Shown here in pieces: positions 8,425-16,115 of a DNA stretch of 64,000 nt. Source of the DNA: Vulcanimicrobiota bacterium (lineage in GTDB: Bacteria > Vulcanimicrobiota > Vulcanimicrobiia > Vulcanimicrobiales > Vulcanimicrobiaceae); assembly GCA_003168375.1 (NCBI GenBank), contig PMSI01000005.1, forward strand, positions 124,001 to 188,000, in the 5' to 3' direction. The notes beneath the pieces are model-generated. The model worked only from the letters and a program-made list of their open reading frames with translations, had not been told where the DNA came from and ran no database searches. Positions within the stretch are counted from its first letter, which is position 1. The number at the start of each line of letters is the position of its first letter. Position numbers and translations under genes: made by a program.

Positions 8425-9948
8425 ATGACACGTCGCCGGTCCCTCCTGGCCGCACTCGCCTTCGCCATGCTCGCGCCGGCCGTCTCCGGTACCCCCGTAC
8501 GCGCCGCCGATCCGGCGACCGTGACGATCACGCAGGGCGTCGACGTCAGCACACTCGACCCGCTCAAAGCCTCGGTCACGACCGATACCAACGTCCAAGC
8601 GCAGATCTTCGACACGCTCGCGCGCCGCTCGCCCGACGGTTCGGCGCTGATCCCGCAGCTCGCCCTCTCGTGGCGACGGATCGCCCCGACGGTCTGGGAG
8701 TTCACGCTGCGGCGCGGCGTGACGTTCTCGAACGGCGACCCGTTCACCAGCGCCGACGTCAAGTACACCGTCGAGAAGATTCTCGATCCGGCGTACAAGT
8801 CGCAGCAGGTCCCCCGCGTCGACACCGTCGCGCGCGTCGAAGCGCCTGATCCGTACACCGTCCGCTTCGTGACGAAGCGTCCGACGCCGCTGCCGCCGGC
8901 GATCACGCGGCCGGTTTTCATCGCCGACGCGAAGTTCTGGCAAGAGCACGGCGACGCGTACGTCGCGGAGCATCCGATGGGGACCGGGGCCTACGTGCTG
9001 CGCTCGTGGCACCGCGACGACGCGCTCGAGCTCGACGCGAACCCCAAGTACTGGGGCGGTCCGCCGGCGATCGCGCACGTGGTCTTCAAACCGATCCCGG
9101 AGGGCGGGACCCGCGTCTCCGCGCTGCGCACCGGTGCGACCGACCTGATCACCAACGTCCCGTTCCAGTACGCGACGCTGCTAGCCGGCGGGACGAACAC
9201 GCGCATGGCAAGCGCGAAGAGCGTTCGCGTCCTCTACGTCGCGTTCAACACGCTTCAGCCGGGGCCGCAGCAGAACGTGCTGGTGCGGCAGGCGCTGAAC
9301 TACGCGATCGACGTGCCGGCGATCATCAAGGCGGTGCTCGGCGGCCGCGCGTACGAGCTCGGCGAACCGGTGCCGGAAAATTTTTTCGGCTACGATCCGA
9401 AGCTCGCGCCGTACCATCACGACGCGGCGAAGGCGAAGGCCCTGCTCGCGAAGGCCGGGTATCCCGACGGGAAGGGTCTCTCGCTGACGCTCTACGCGCC
9501 GCAGGGCCGGTACAACGGTGACAAGGAGATCGCGCTCGCACTCGGCGGTCAGCTGCAGGCGGCTGGCGTTCACGTCGACGTGCGCACCCAGGAATGGGTG
9601 AGTTACTACTCGCAAACGCTGAGGCGCGCGCTCTCGCCGATGTACATGCTGGGCTGGGGAAACATCACCTACGACGCCGACAACACGCTCTCATCGCAGC
9701 TCGTCTCGGACGCCGTATCGTCGACCTACGCGAATCCCGCGGTCGACAAGCTCGTGGACGCGGCGCGGTACGAGCTCGATCCGGTCAAGCGCAAGGCGCT
9801 CTACGCGAAGGTACTGCAGATTGTGCACGAGGACGCGCCGTGGCTGTTCCTGTTTCAATACGAAGACCTCTACGCCACCTCGAAGCGCCTGCAGTGGCAG
9901 CCGCGCCCGGACGAAGGGATCTATTGCACCGAGATGCGGCTGAGATGA
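8425..9948 (+). CDS. ABC transporter substrate-binding protein, family 5 (copy 3, divergent)
   Basis: 507-aa exported binding protein, third paralogue of the cluster but on the opposite strand. The ATG at 8425 follows AAGGA by five bases and opens a signal peptide (RRRSLLAALAFAMLAPAVSG). The mature part starts with VTITQGVDVSTLDPLKASVT, clearly less like copies 1 and 2 than those are to each other, yet the core RRGVTFSNGDPFTSADVKY and FNTLQPGPQQNVLVRQALNY is kept. Its stop overlaps the start of the gamma-glutamyltransferase (ATGA), so both are made from one message. That pairing suggests a gamma-glutamyl compound or glutathione as the ligand; this is inference. Confidence 0.9.
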   Translation: MTRRRSLLAALAFAMLAPAVSGTPVRAADPATVTITQGVDVSTLDPLKASVTTDTNVQAQIFDTLARRSPDGSALIPQLALSWRRIAPTVWEFTLRRGVTFSNGDPFTSADVKYTVEKILDPAYKSQQVPRVDTVARVEAPDPYTVRFVTKRPTPLPPAITRPVFIADAKFWQEHGDAYVAEHPMGTGAYVLRSWHRDDALELDANPKYWGGPPAIAHVVFKPIPEGGTRVSALRTGATDLITNVPFQYATLLAGGTNTRMASAKSVRVLYVAFNTLQPGPQQNVLVRQALNYAIDVPAIIKAVLGGRAYELGEPVPENFFGYDPKLAPYHHDAAKAKALLAKAGYPDGKGLSLTLYAPQGRYNGDKEIALALGGQLQAAGVHVDVRTQEWVSYYSQTLRRALSPMYMLGWGNITYDADNTLSSQLVSDAVSSTYANPAVDKLVDAARYELDPVKRKALYAKVLQIVHEDAPWLFLFQYEDLYATSKRLQWQPRPDEGIYCTEMRLR

Positions 9949-11558
9949 CCTGGCCGACGCGCGCCGTCGCGCGCTCGACGCGCGGCATGGTCGCTTCGCC
10001 GCACGCGCTCGCGACCGCGGCCGGGGTCGACGTCCTGCGCCGCGGCGGCAACGCCGTCGATGCGGCGATCGCCGCCAACGCCGTGCTGAGCGTGGTGTAC
10101 CCGGCCAGCTGCGGGATCGGCGGCGACGCCTTTTGGATCGTGCACGATCCGAACGCGGTCGTGCACGACGCGACCGCGATGCGCACCGTCGCCTACAACG
10201 GCAGCGGACGGACTCCGCGCACCGCCTCGCTCGACCGCCTGCCCGGCCGCGTGCTGCCCCAGCGCGGAGCGTTGGCGGTGACCGTCCCCGGCGCGGTGCG
10301 CTCGTGGGAGGACGTCGCGCGCGCGCACGGGACGCGCGGGCTCGACGAGCTGCTCGCGCCGGCCGAGCTCTTCGCGCGCAACGGGGTCGCGATCACCGAC
10401 GTGGTGGCGAACTACGCCGCGCTCAACGAGGCGCTATTGCGCCAAAACGCCGACGCGCAGCGGATTTTTCTCCCCGGCGGCGTGCCGCGCGCCGGCGACA
10501 TCCTGCGCAACCCCGAGCTCGGCGAGACGATCGGCGCGATCCGGCGCGGCGGCGCGGACGCGTTCTATACCGGCGAGATCGCCGAGCGCATCGTACGCAC
10601 GCTGAATCGCGACGGAAACGCGATGACGCTCGAGGACCTCGCCACGCACCGCACCGAGGCGACGGTTCCGCTCCGGATCCCGTGGAACGGCGGCGAGCTG
10701 CTCGCGCACCCGCCCAACTCGCAGGCCGCGCTGCTGCTCCTCGGCGCCGGGATGCTCGAAGGCGACCGCGGCGTCGAAGAGCCGCTGTGGCACCATCTCG
10801 GCGTCGAGGCGATGAAGCGCGCGATGGCGATCCGCGACGCGACCTTCCGGGATCCGGCGTTCGGACCGACCGGGATCGAGGCCGAACTCGCGCCGGAACG
10901 GCTGGCTGCACTGCGCGCATCGATCGACCCCGAGCGCGCGAGCCCGCGCCGGCACCTCCCCGATCGGGGCGGCACGATCTTCCTCTGCGTCGTCGACGAG
11001 GATGGGATCGCGGTCTCGCTGATCGAGAGCCTCTACATGAACTATGGTTCGGGCGTCGTCGCCGACGGCACCGGGGTCGTGCTGCAGAACCGCGGCGCGT
11101 ACTTCAGCACCGATCCCGCGCATCCAAACGCCTACGAAGGCGGCAAGCGTCCGGTGCACACGCTCTCACCGCCGATGTTCCTGCGCAACGGTATGCCCGA
11201 GGTCGTTTTCGGGACGATGGGCGGCGACGGCCAGCCGCAGATCCTGCTGCAGTTCCTCCACCAGCTGGTCGACCGCGGCGTCGACGTTCAACGCGCGCTC
11301 GATCACCCGCGCTGGATCTACGGCCGGCACCAGCTCACCGAGCGTCCCGACCTCGCGACCGGCGAGATGGTGCTCGTCGAGTCGCGGATGCCGGAGAGCA
11401 TCGTGGCTGGACTCGAACGGCGCGGACACACCGTGACGGCGCTCGGGCCCTACGAGAACGCGATGGGCCACGCGCACGCGATCGTGATCGACAGCGACCG
11501 CGGAACGCTAGCCGGCGGGAGCGACCCGCGCGCCGACTCGCTCGCGCTGGGCCTGTAG
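9945..11558 (+). CDS. gamma-glutamyltransferase (gamma-glutamyltranspeptidase family)
   Basis: 537-aa N-terminal nucleophile hydrolase that cleaves or transfers the gamma-glutamyl group of glutathione and related amides. The opening GMVASPHALATAAGVDVLRR and GGNAVDAAIAANAVLSVVYP is diagnostic. The proenzyme cleavage site should be GGTIFLCVVDEDG: its Thr aligns with the catalytic Thr of the usual Thr-Thr-His motif, but the following residues are Ile-Phe instead of Thr-His. GTMGGDGQPQILLQFLHQ near residue 425 is the conserved small-subunit motif. No convincing signal peptide is seen, so the enzyme may be cytosolic. It starts inside the stop of the preceding binding-protein gene, arguing for uptake followed by cleavage of gamma-glutamyl peptides. 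Confidence 0.9.
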   Translation: MTWPTRAVARSTRGMVASPHALATAAGVDVLRRGGNAVDAAIAANAVLSVVYPASCGIGGDAFWIVHDPNAVVHDATAMRTVAYNGSGRTPRTASLDRLPGRVLPQRGALAVTVPGAVRSWEDVARAHGTRGLDELLAPAELFARNGVAITDVVANYAALNEALLRQNADAQRIFLPGGVPRAGDILRNPELGETIGAIRRGGADAFYTGEIAERIVRTLNRDGNAMTLEDLATHRTEATVPLRIPWNGGELLAHPPNSQAALLLLGAGMLEGDRGVEEPLWHHLGVEAMKRAMAIRDATFRDPAFGPTGIEAELAPERLAALRASIDPERASPRRHLPDRGGTIFLCVVDEDGIAVSLIESLYMNYGSGVVADGTGVVLQNRGAYFSTDPAHPNAYEGGKRPVHTLSPPMFLRNGMPEVVFGTMGGDGQPQILLQFLHQLVDRGVDVQRALDHPRWIYGRHQLTERPDLATGEMVLVESRMPESIVAGLERRGHTVTALGPYENAMGHAHAIVIDSDRGTLAGGSDPRADSLALGL

Positions 11559-11559
11559 C

Positions 11560-13137
11560 TCAACTCCTCGTAGAGCGCTCGTTCAGCGAGCGCGCGCGAT
11601 CGACGACGCTCTCGTCGAGTCCCAGCAGGCGCGCGAGCGCGAGCGCGTCGGAGTCGGTTTCGCGCGCGTGCGCGTCGACGATGCGATAGTCCATGGCGGC
11701 GTTGATCGCGTCGAGTGCAGCGTCCAGGTCGCTTGCGCGGACGGCGTCGAGCGTCTCCGCGCGCAGCCCCGCGATCCGCAGATGCGGCACACCCGCCGCC
11801 TCCGCTACGCCGTCGAAGTGCGTGGCAACGAGCGCGAGCGTTCCGCGCGCGCGCACTGCTTCGACAACCGCGATCAGCAGCGCACGCCCTTCGCGCGGTC
11901 CGGTCGTCCGCGCGAACTCGTCGACCAGCACGAGCGTTTGCGGCGACGCGACAGCGAGCGCGTCGCCCGCCCGCACGACCTCCGCGGCGTACGACGAGAG
12001 CAGGCGCGCGCGATCTTCGTGCCCCTCGCCGCCGATCCAGACGATCGCGCTCGGCAGCGGCAGCGAGGCTTCGCGCGCCGGCGGCGGCACGCCGAGCGCG
12101 ACGCACGCGCACAGGAAGCCGGCCGTCGCGAGCGCTGCGCTCTTGCCGCCCATGTTCGGTCCGGTCAGGACCGCGACGCCTCGCAGGTCGAGCGAGAGCG
12201 CGGTGTACCGGTGCCCGCGTGCGCCGAGCGCGTCGGCCAGCGGCGCGAAGGTCGCCTCGGCGAAAGCGACGCGGCCTTCGGTGAGCTCGGGGACGCACGC
12301 GCCCCAGCGCTGCGCGAATGCGACGCGCGCCAGCGCGCGATCGAGCGCGCCGAGCGCGCGCGTCGCCGCGGCAACGGCGTCGGCTTCGCGCGCGACCCGC
12401 TCTGCCAGCGCGCGGCGCGCACCTTCTTCTTCGATCGCCAACCGCTCGAGCGCGGCGTCGCGATCCGGCGCGACGACGCGAACCGCCGCCGCACGATACG
12501 TCGGCGTCTCGCGCACGACGAAGACGCCGTCGGGCAGCGGCCCGGCATAGTCGTCGCGCAGCACGACGAACTCGTCGCCGACCGCATCGATGCCGGTCAC
12601 GGCGCGCACCCGCGCGGCGATCTCCCCGCGGCGAGCTTCGTACTCCGCTTCTTCAAGGGCGAACGCGGCCCGCGCGCCGCGCAGTCCCGGCGCGAACGCG
12701 TCGGCAAGATAGAAGCCGGCGCCCTCGCGGCCGGGCGCGAGCACGGCGCGCAGCGCCTCCACCGACGGCGGACGCCTTTCCGGCGCTCCCGCGGCGGCGT
12801 CCCAGGCGCGCGCGAGGGCGGCGAGCGCGTCGACGAAGCGGCCGAGTTCGTAGAAGTCGACGTCGCTGAGCGGATCGCCGGCTCGCGCTCGCCCGAGGAT
12901 CGGCGCAGGCTCGGGAACGGCGCGCAGTGCCGCGCGAACGCGCGCCACCCCGTCGCGGTCCAAACGCTCGGCCAAGGCGACCACGCCGGCGATCTCCGCG
13001 CGCGCGCGGGTTTCGTCACCGGGGCCGTACGGCGCAACCGCGTCGTCGTGACGCCGGCCGAACGCACCCACCGGCGCGACCGCTGCGCGCAACCACGTCA
13101 GCCCGATACGCTCGGCGGTGGTCACATCCGCCCTCAT
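11560..13137 (-). CDS. kamC: MutS-related ATPase, KamC-like (aminomutase reactivase)
   Basis: 525-aa protein whose C-terminal third is a MutS-type ABC ATPase: Walker A VLTGPNMGGKSAAL near residue 316, Walker B QTLVLVDEFARTTGPREG near 410, and the switch histidine in ALVATHFD. The N-terminal part is a long helical region rich in Arg/Ala without the MutS mismatch-binding domain, so this is not a repair MutS. A MutS-like ATPase translationally coupled (ATGA) to a KamB-like P-loop protein is the known arrangement of KamB/KamC, which restore the adenosylcobalamin of lysine 5,6-aminomutase. The mutase subunits are not in the window. A role in another B12 aminomutase or in recombination cannot be excluded. 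Confidence 0.72.
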   Translation of the reverse strand: MRADVTTAERIGLTWLRAAVAPVGAFGRRHDDAVAPYGPGDETRARAEIAGVVALAERLDRDGVARVRAALRAVPEPAPILGRARAGDPLSDVDFYELGRFVDALAALARAWDAAAGAPERRPPSVEALRAVLAPGREGAGFYLADAFAPGLRGARAAFALEEAEYEARRGEIAARVRAVTGIDAVGDEFVVLRDDYAGPLPDGVFVVRETPTYRAAAVRVVAPDRDAALERLAIEEEGARRALAERVAREADAVAAATRALGALDRALARVAFAQRWGACVPELTEGRVAFAEATFAPLADALGARGHRYTALSLDLRGVAVLTGPNMGGKSAALATAGFLCACVALGVPPPAREASLPLPSAIVWIGGEGHEDRARLLSSYAAEVVRAGDALAVASPQTLVLVDEFARTTGPREGRALLIAVVEAVRARGTLALVATHFDGVAEAAGVPHLRIAGLRAETLDAVRASDLDAALDAINAAMDYRIVDAHARETDSDALALARLLGLDESVVDRARSLNERSTRS

Positions 13138-14027
13138 GCGGCCAGATCCGCGACGACGTCGAACGCCGGCAAGCCGGTCGCGCGCGCGACCGCTTCGACC
13201 AGCGCGCGCGGCGCGAGCATCGCCTCGCGCCCTTCGACAAGCTCAGGATGACGCGGCGAGGTGGTGCAGGCGACGACGCGCAGCGGGCGTTCGCAGCGCA
13301 GATCGACGGCGGCGCGCAGCCTGTCGAAGAGCGCGCCGCGGATCGCGATCCGCGTCGGGTCTTCGACGACGACCGTCGCGTCGCGCGCATCCGCCAGCAG
13401 CTCCTCGGCATCGCGCCCGTCGAGGGCGCCGGCGATGCGCACGACGCGAGCCCGCTCGTGTTGCGGATCGCGCCCTGGAATCGTCAGCCGCGCGATCGTT
13501 TCCGCCGCGACCGCCGCGACACGGGCGATCGTCGAGCCGCTCGCCGCGCCGGTTGCGAGGATCACCGCGTCATCGCCGCCGGCGAGCGCCGCGACGCGGT
13601 CGATCGCACCGTCGACCAGCACCGGCCCCGAGCCGAGCGCACGCAGGCGGTCGATCGTCGCGCGCATCGCGCTGGCCGTCGGTGGTCCCGCGATCTCGCA
13701 CATGGTCGGCAGCACGACCCGCGCGAAGACCGTCGTGCCGAGCGCGCTCTCCGCACCAGATCCGAGGATCGCGAGCGCCGGTGTGCGCGGAACGAGTCCG
13801 GCCGCGAGCGCGACCAGCGTCCCCGGCGCCAGGCGCAGCCGCGGCTTCGGTTCCCCGTCGAGCGCGTCCGATGCTTCGCCGTCGCGCCCGATCGACGTCA
13901 CCGCGATCGCGATGCCGCGGCGCATCGCGACGGCGCGGAGCGCGTTGAACGTCGTCGTCTTCCCGACGTTCTTCGCCGTTCCGACGACAATCACGCTGGC
14001 CGCGTGCGCCAGCGCGAGCGAGTACAA
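13134..14027 (-). CDS. kamB: P-loop protein, KamB-like (aminomutase reactivase subunit)
   Basis: About 297 aa. A Walker A motif opens the protein (SVIVVGTAKNVGKTTTFNAL), followed by TSIGRDGEASDALDGEPKPR and an aspartate-bearing strand PVLVDGAIDRVAAL near residue 165. This matches the KamB partner of KamC, the reactivase of lysine 5,6-aminomutase. The start is uncertain: I chose TTG at 14027, just after the mntP stop; a TTG at 14066 would overlap mntP. Near the C-terminus the coding frame runs through a copy of the dispersed repeat (13230-13253), read as SPRHPELVEGRE. Its stop overlaps the KamC-like start (ATGA). Confidence 0.7.
   Translation of the reverse strand: MYSLALAHAASVIVVGTAKNVGKTTTFNALRAVAMRRGIAIAVTSIGRDGEASDALDGEPKPRLRLAPGTLVALAAGLVPRTPALAILGSGAESALGTTVFARVVLPTMCEIAGPPTASAMRATIDRLRALGSGPVLVDGAIDRVAALAGGDDAVILATGAASGSTIARVAAVAAETIARLTIPGRDPQHERARVVRIAGALDGRDAEELLADARDATVVVEDPTRIAIRGALFDRLRAAVDLRCERPLRVVACTTSPRHPELVEGREAMLAPRALVEAVARATGLPAFDVVADLAA
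13230..13253 (-). repeat. dispersed repeat, copy inside the kamB-like gene
   Basis: On the minus strand this reads GTCATCCTGAGCTTGTCGAA followed by GGG, the same core as the copies at 39.28, 42.21 and 49.26 kb. It lies in frame in the 3' part of the kamB-like gene and adds the residues HPELVEG. Confidence 0.85.
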
Positions 14028-14031
14028 CGCC

Positions 14032-14604
14032 TCAGAGGCCGACGTGGAAGAACTTGAGCGCGGCAAAGGCTACGCCAGTGATGACGAGGACGATCCCCGC
14101 CGACAGCGCCGCACGCTCCTCGGCAACGGCGCCGAGCTTCTTCCCCAGCGCGAGCCCCAGCGTCGTCGAGATGACCGAGGCGACGCCGATGAACACCAGG
14201 CTGACGACCAGCGGCACGCCGATGTAGAGGATCGAAAAGCCGATCCCGAGCGAGTCGAGGCTGATCGAGAGCGCCCCGAGCATGAGACCCCAGCCGCGCG
14301 AGAGGTCGAAGCCGCCACCCTCCTCGGTTCCGTGCAGCGCTTCGTAGATCATGTAGCCGCCGACCCCGACCAGCGCGGCGAACCCGAGATAGCCGGCCGC
14401 ATCGCCGAGCAGACGCCCCGCGGCCTGGCCGATCAGCACGCCGATCACCGTCATCGAGACCTCGGCGAAGGCGAACGCCGCGCCGATGCGGATCTTGACC
14501 GCGCGGTCGGTCCCCTTCATCCCGACCCCGACCGAGACGGCGAAGACGTCGAGCCCCAGCGAGAGCGCGACGAACAGGACCTTGAAGAACGCGATCAGCG
14601 TCAT
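14032..14604 (-). CDS. mntP: manganese efflux pump MntP
   Basis: 190-aa inner-membrane protein with six predicted helices in two three-helix repeats, exporting Mn2+. The two conserved aspartate motifs are present: SLGLDVFAVSVGVGMKG near residue 15 and ALSISLDSLGIGFSILY near residue 112. Length and topology are as usual for MntP (YebN). The gene starts 27 bp from an AGCGG pentanucleotide array and hairpin. I see no yybP-ykoY-type manganese riboswitch in front of it. Downstream, with 4 bp spacing, follows the kamB-like gene; the link between them is unclear. Confidence 0.93.
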   Translation of the reverse strand: MTLIAFFKVLFVALSLGLDVFAVSVGVGMKGTDRAVKIRIGAAFAFAEVSMTVIGVLIGQAAGRLLGDAAGYLGFAALVGVGGYMIYEALHGTEEGGGFDLSRGWGLMLGALSISLDSLGIGFSILYIGVPLVVSLVFIGVASVISTTLGLALGKKLGAVAEERAALSAGIVLVITGVAFAALKFFHVGL

Positions 14605-14626
14605 CGCTCAGCCGGGGCGGGGCGGC

Positions 14627-14659
14627 GCGGAGCGGAGCGGAGCGGAGCGGAGCGGAGCG
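14627..14659 (-). repeat. AGCGG pentanucleotide tandem repeat upstream of mntP
   Basis: About six uninterrupted copies of AGCGG lie 23-55 bp before the mntP start. Five-base units are prone to slippage, so copy number may vary between cells and alter promoter or leader spacing. Confidence 0.85.
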
Positions 14660-14686
14660 CGGCTTCGCGCACTTTGCGCGAAGCCG
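14660..14686 (-). terminator. perfect 11-bp hairpin after the receiver gene
   Basis: CGGCTTCGCGC and GCGCGAAGCCG pair perfectly around a five-base loop, beginning one base past the stop of the single-domain receiver gene. There is no T-run on the minus strand, so it may act as a weak terminator or mRNA-stabilising end instead of a strong intrinsic terminator. Confidence 0.55.
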
Positions 14687-14687
14687 A

Positions 14688-15083
14688 TTATGCGCCGAGA
14701 ACGGATTGGAGCGGATCGGTCAGGAGCTGATGCACCGTCGAGCGCAGCTGCGCGAGCGTGAACGGCTTGTTGAGGAAGGCGTTTGCCCCGGCCTCCTTGG
14801 CGCGCGCATCCATCGCGTAGTTGTTGTGGCCGCTGATCATGACGATCGGGAGGTGCGAGGTCGGCCGGTTCTGCCGCACCTGCGCGATCAGTTCGATCCC
14901 GGAGATCCCCGGCATCATGAAGTCGCTGATGAGAATATCGTACGGGTCGTCGCGCTGAATGTGAACCAGCGCACTCTCGGCGTCCTCGCACAACGTAACG
15001 TCGTACGGTCCCCGCGCAAGGATCGTTTTGATGAGCATACATATCTCGGGGTCGTCGTCGGCGACGAGGACTCGCCAGGCCAT
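14688..15083 (-). CDS. single-domain response regulator (CheY-like receiver)
   Basis: 131 aa, one receiver domain and nothing else. The acidic pocket is ADDDPE near residue 9, the phospho-acceptor Asp sits in LISDFMMPG near residue 54, Ser/Thr in VMISGH near 83, and Lys in NKPFT near 106, so the domain should be active. No kinase is adjacent; the nearest is the hybrid kinase at 21.6-23.9 kb on the same strand. It is divergent from proline dehydrogenase, with 130 bp between. Such stand-alone receivers pass phosphate in relays or act on motility or enzyme partners; the target is unknown. Confidence 0.92.
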   Translation of the reverse strand: MAWRVLVADDDPEICMLIKTILARGPYDVTLCEDAESALVHIQRDDPYDILISDFMMPGISGIELIAQVRQNRPTSHLPIVMISGHNNYAMDARAKEAGANAFLNKPFTLAQLRSTVHQLLTDPLQSVLGA

Positions 15084-15213
15084 GCGCGTCGTGTTCCCGT
15101 TTTCGGACCCCTCGCCTACACTGCGATTGAAAAGAGCGTGATAAGACTGCGGGATCCATCGCCGGGGTGGTACCCCGAGGGCCGCGCCGGATCATGCCGA
15201 AGCCCGACGCTTC

Positions 15214-16101
15214 GTGGCACTGCTCGACGTGATCCAGACTCCCGCGTTCCAGCAGCGGTTCTTCTTCCTCGCGAAGCGGTTCATTGCCGGCGAGACCGTC
15301 GCCCAGGCGATGGACGCGGTCGCCGGACTGAACGCACAGGGGATGACGGCGACGCTCGACTTCCTGGGCGAAGACGTCACCTCGCGGGTCGAGGCCGAAC
15401 GGACGCGCGATGCCTACTTCGAGCTCCTCGAGGCGATCCGCAGGCGCGGCGTCGAGACGAACGTATCGGTGAAGCTTACCGCGATCGGTTTGCTCGTCGA
15501 CGAAGACTTCGCGCTTGCGAATCTGCGCGCGGTCCTCGGCGCGTCCTCGCGCAACCGCGATCCGTTCGTCCGCATCGACATGGAGGGCTCGGCGGTCACC
15601 GGCCCGACGCTGCGCGTCTTCGAGCAGGTGTACGCCCAGACCAAGGACGTCGGGCCGGTCCTTCAAGCCTATCTGAAGCGGACGCCGGCCGACGCCGAGC
15701 ACATGATCGAGATCGGCGCCCGGGTTCGCCTCTGCAAAGGCGCCTACAGCGAACCGCCCGAGCTCGCGTACAAGGACATGCCGACGATCCGCAGCCACTA
15801 CCTGCGGTGCGCCGAAGCGCTGCTCGAGCGCGGTCGCTACCCGGGAATCGCGACGCACGACGAGCGCATCATCGCGGCCGTCGAAACGTTCGTCGGCGAG
15901 CGCAACATCGGCCGCGACCGCTTCGAGTTCCAGATGCTCTACGGCGTGCGGCCGGAATTGCAGCGCCGGCTGGTCTCCGACGGCTACCGGCTGCGCGTCT
16001 ACGTTCCGTACGGCACGCACTGGGCGGGCTATTTCTACCGCCGCATCACCGAGCGCCCGGAGAACGCGCTCTTCGCCTTGCGCTCCATGTTGCACCGATA
16101 G
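15214..16101 (+). CDS. proline dehydrogenase (monofunctional)
   Basis: 295-aa FAD enzyme that oxidises proline to 1-pyrroline-5-carboxylate, the first step of proline breakdown. The barrel motifs are in order: GMTATLDFLGEDV near residue 43, NVSVKLTAIGL near 83, RIDMEGSA near 118, RVRLCKGAYSEP near 170, IATHDERII near 210, FEFQMLYGVRP near 238 and the substrate-binding YRRITERPENA at the end, with the Arg-Arg pair typical of ProDH. The start is a GTG with no strong ribosome binding site. The P5C dehydrogenase partner is not next to it. Confidence 0.93.
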   Translation: MALLDVIQTPAFQQRFFFLAKRFIAGETVAQAMDAVAGLNAQGMTATLDFLGEDVTSRVEAERTRDAYFELLEAIRRRGVETNVSVKLTAIGLLVDEDFALANLRAVLGASSRNRDPFVRIDMEGSAVTGPTLRVFEQVYAQTKDVGPVLQAYLKRTPADAEHMIEIGARVRLCKGAYSEPPELAYKDMPTIRSHYLRCAEALLERGRYPGIATHDERIIAAVETFVGERNIGRDRFEFQMLYGVRPELQRRLVSDGYRLRVYVPYGTHWAGYFYRRITERPENALFALRSMLHR

Positions 16102-16115
16102 ATGCACGTTTACGC

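Noticed and set aside
14605-14700. yybP-ykoY manganese riboswitch before mntP
   Set aside because: Only the pentanucleotide array and a simple hairpin are visible; no aptamer-like conserved loops.
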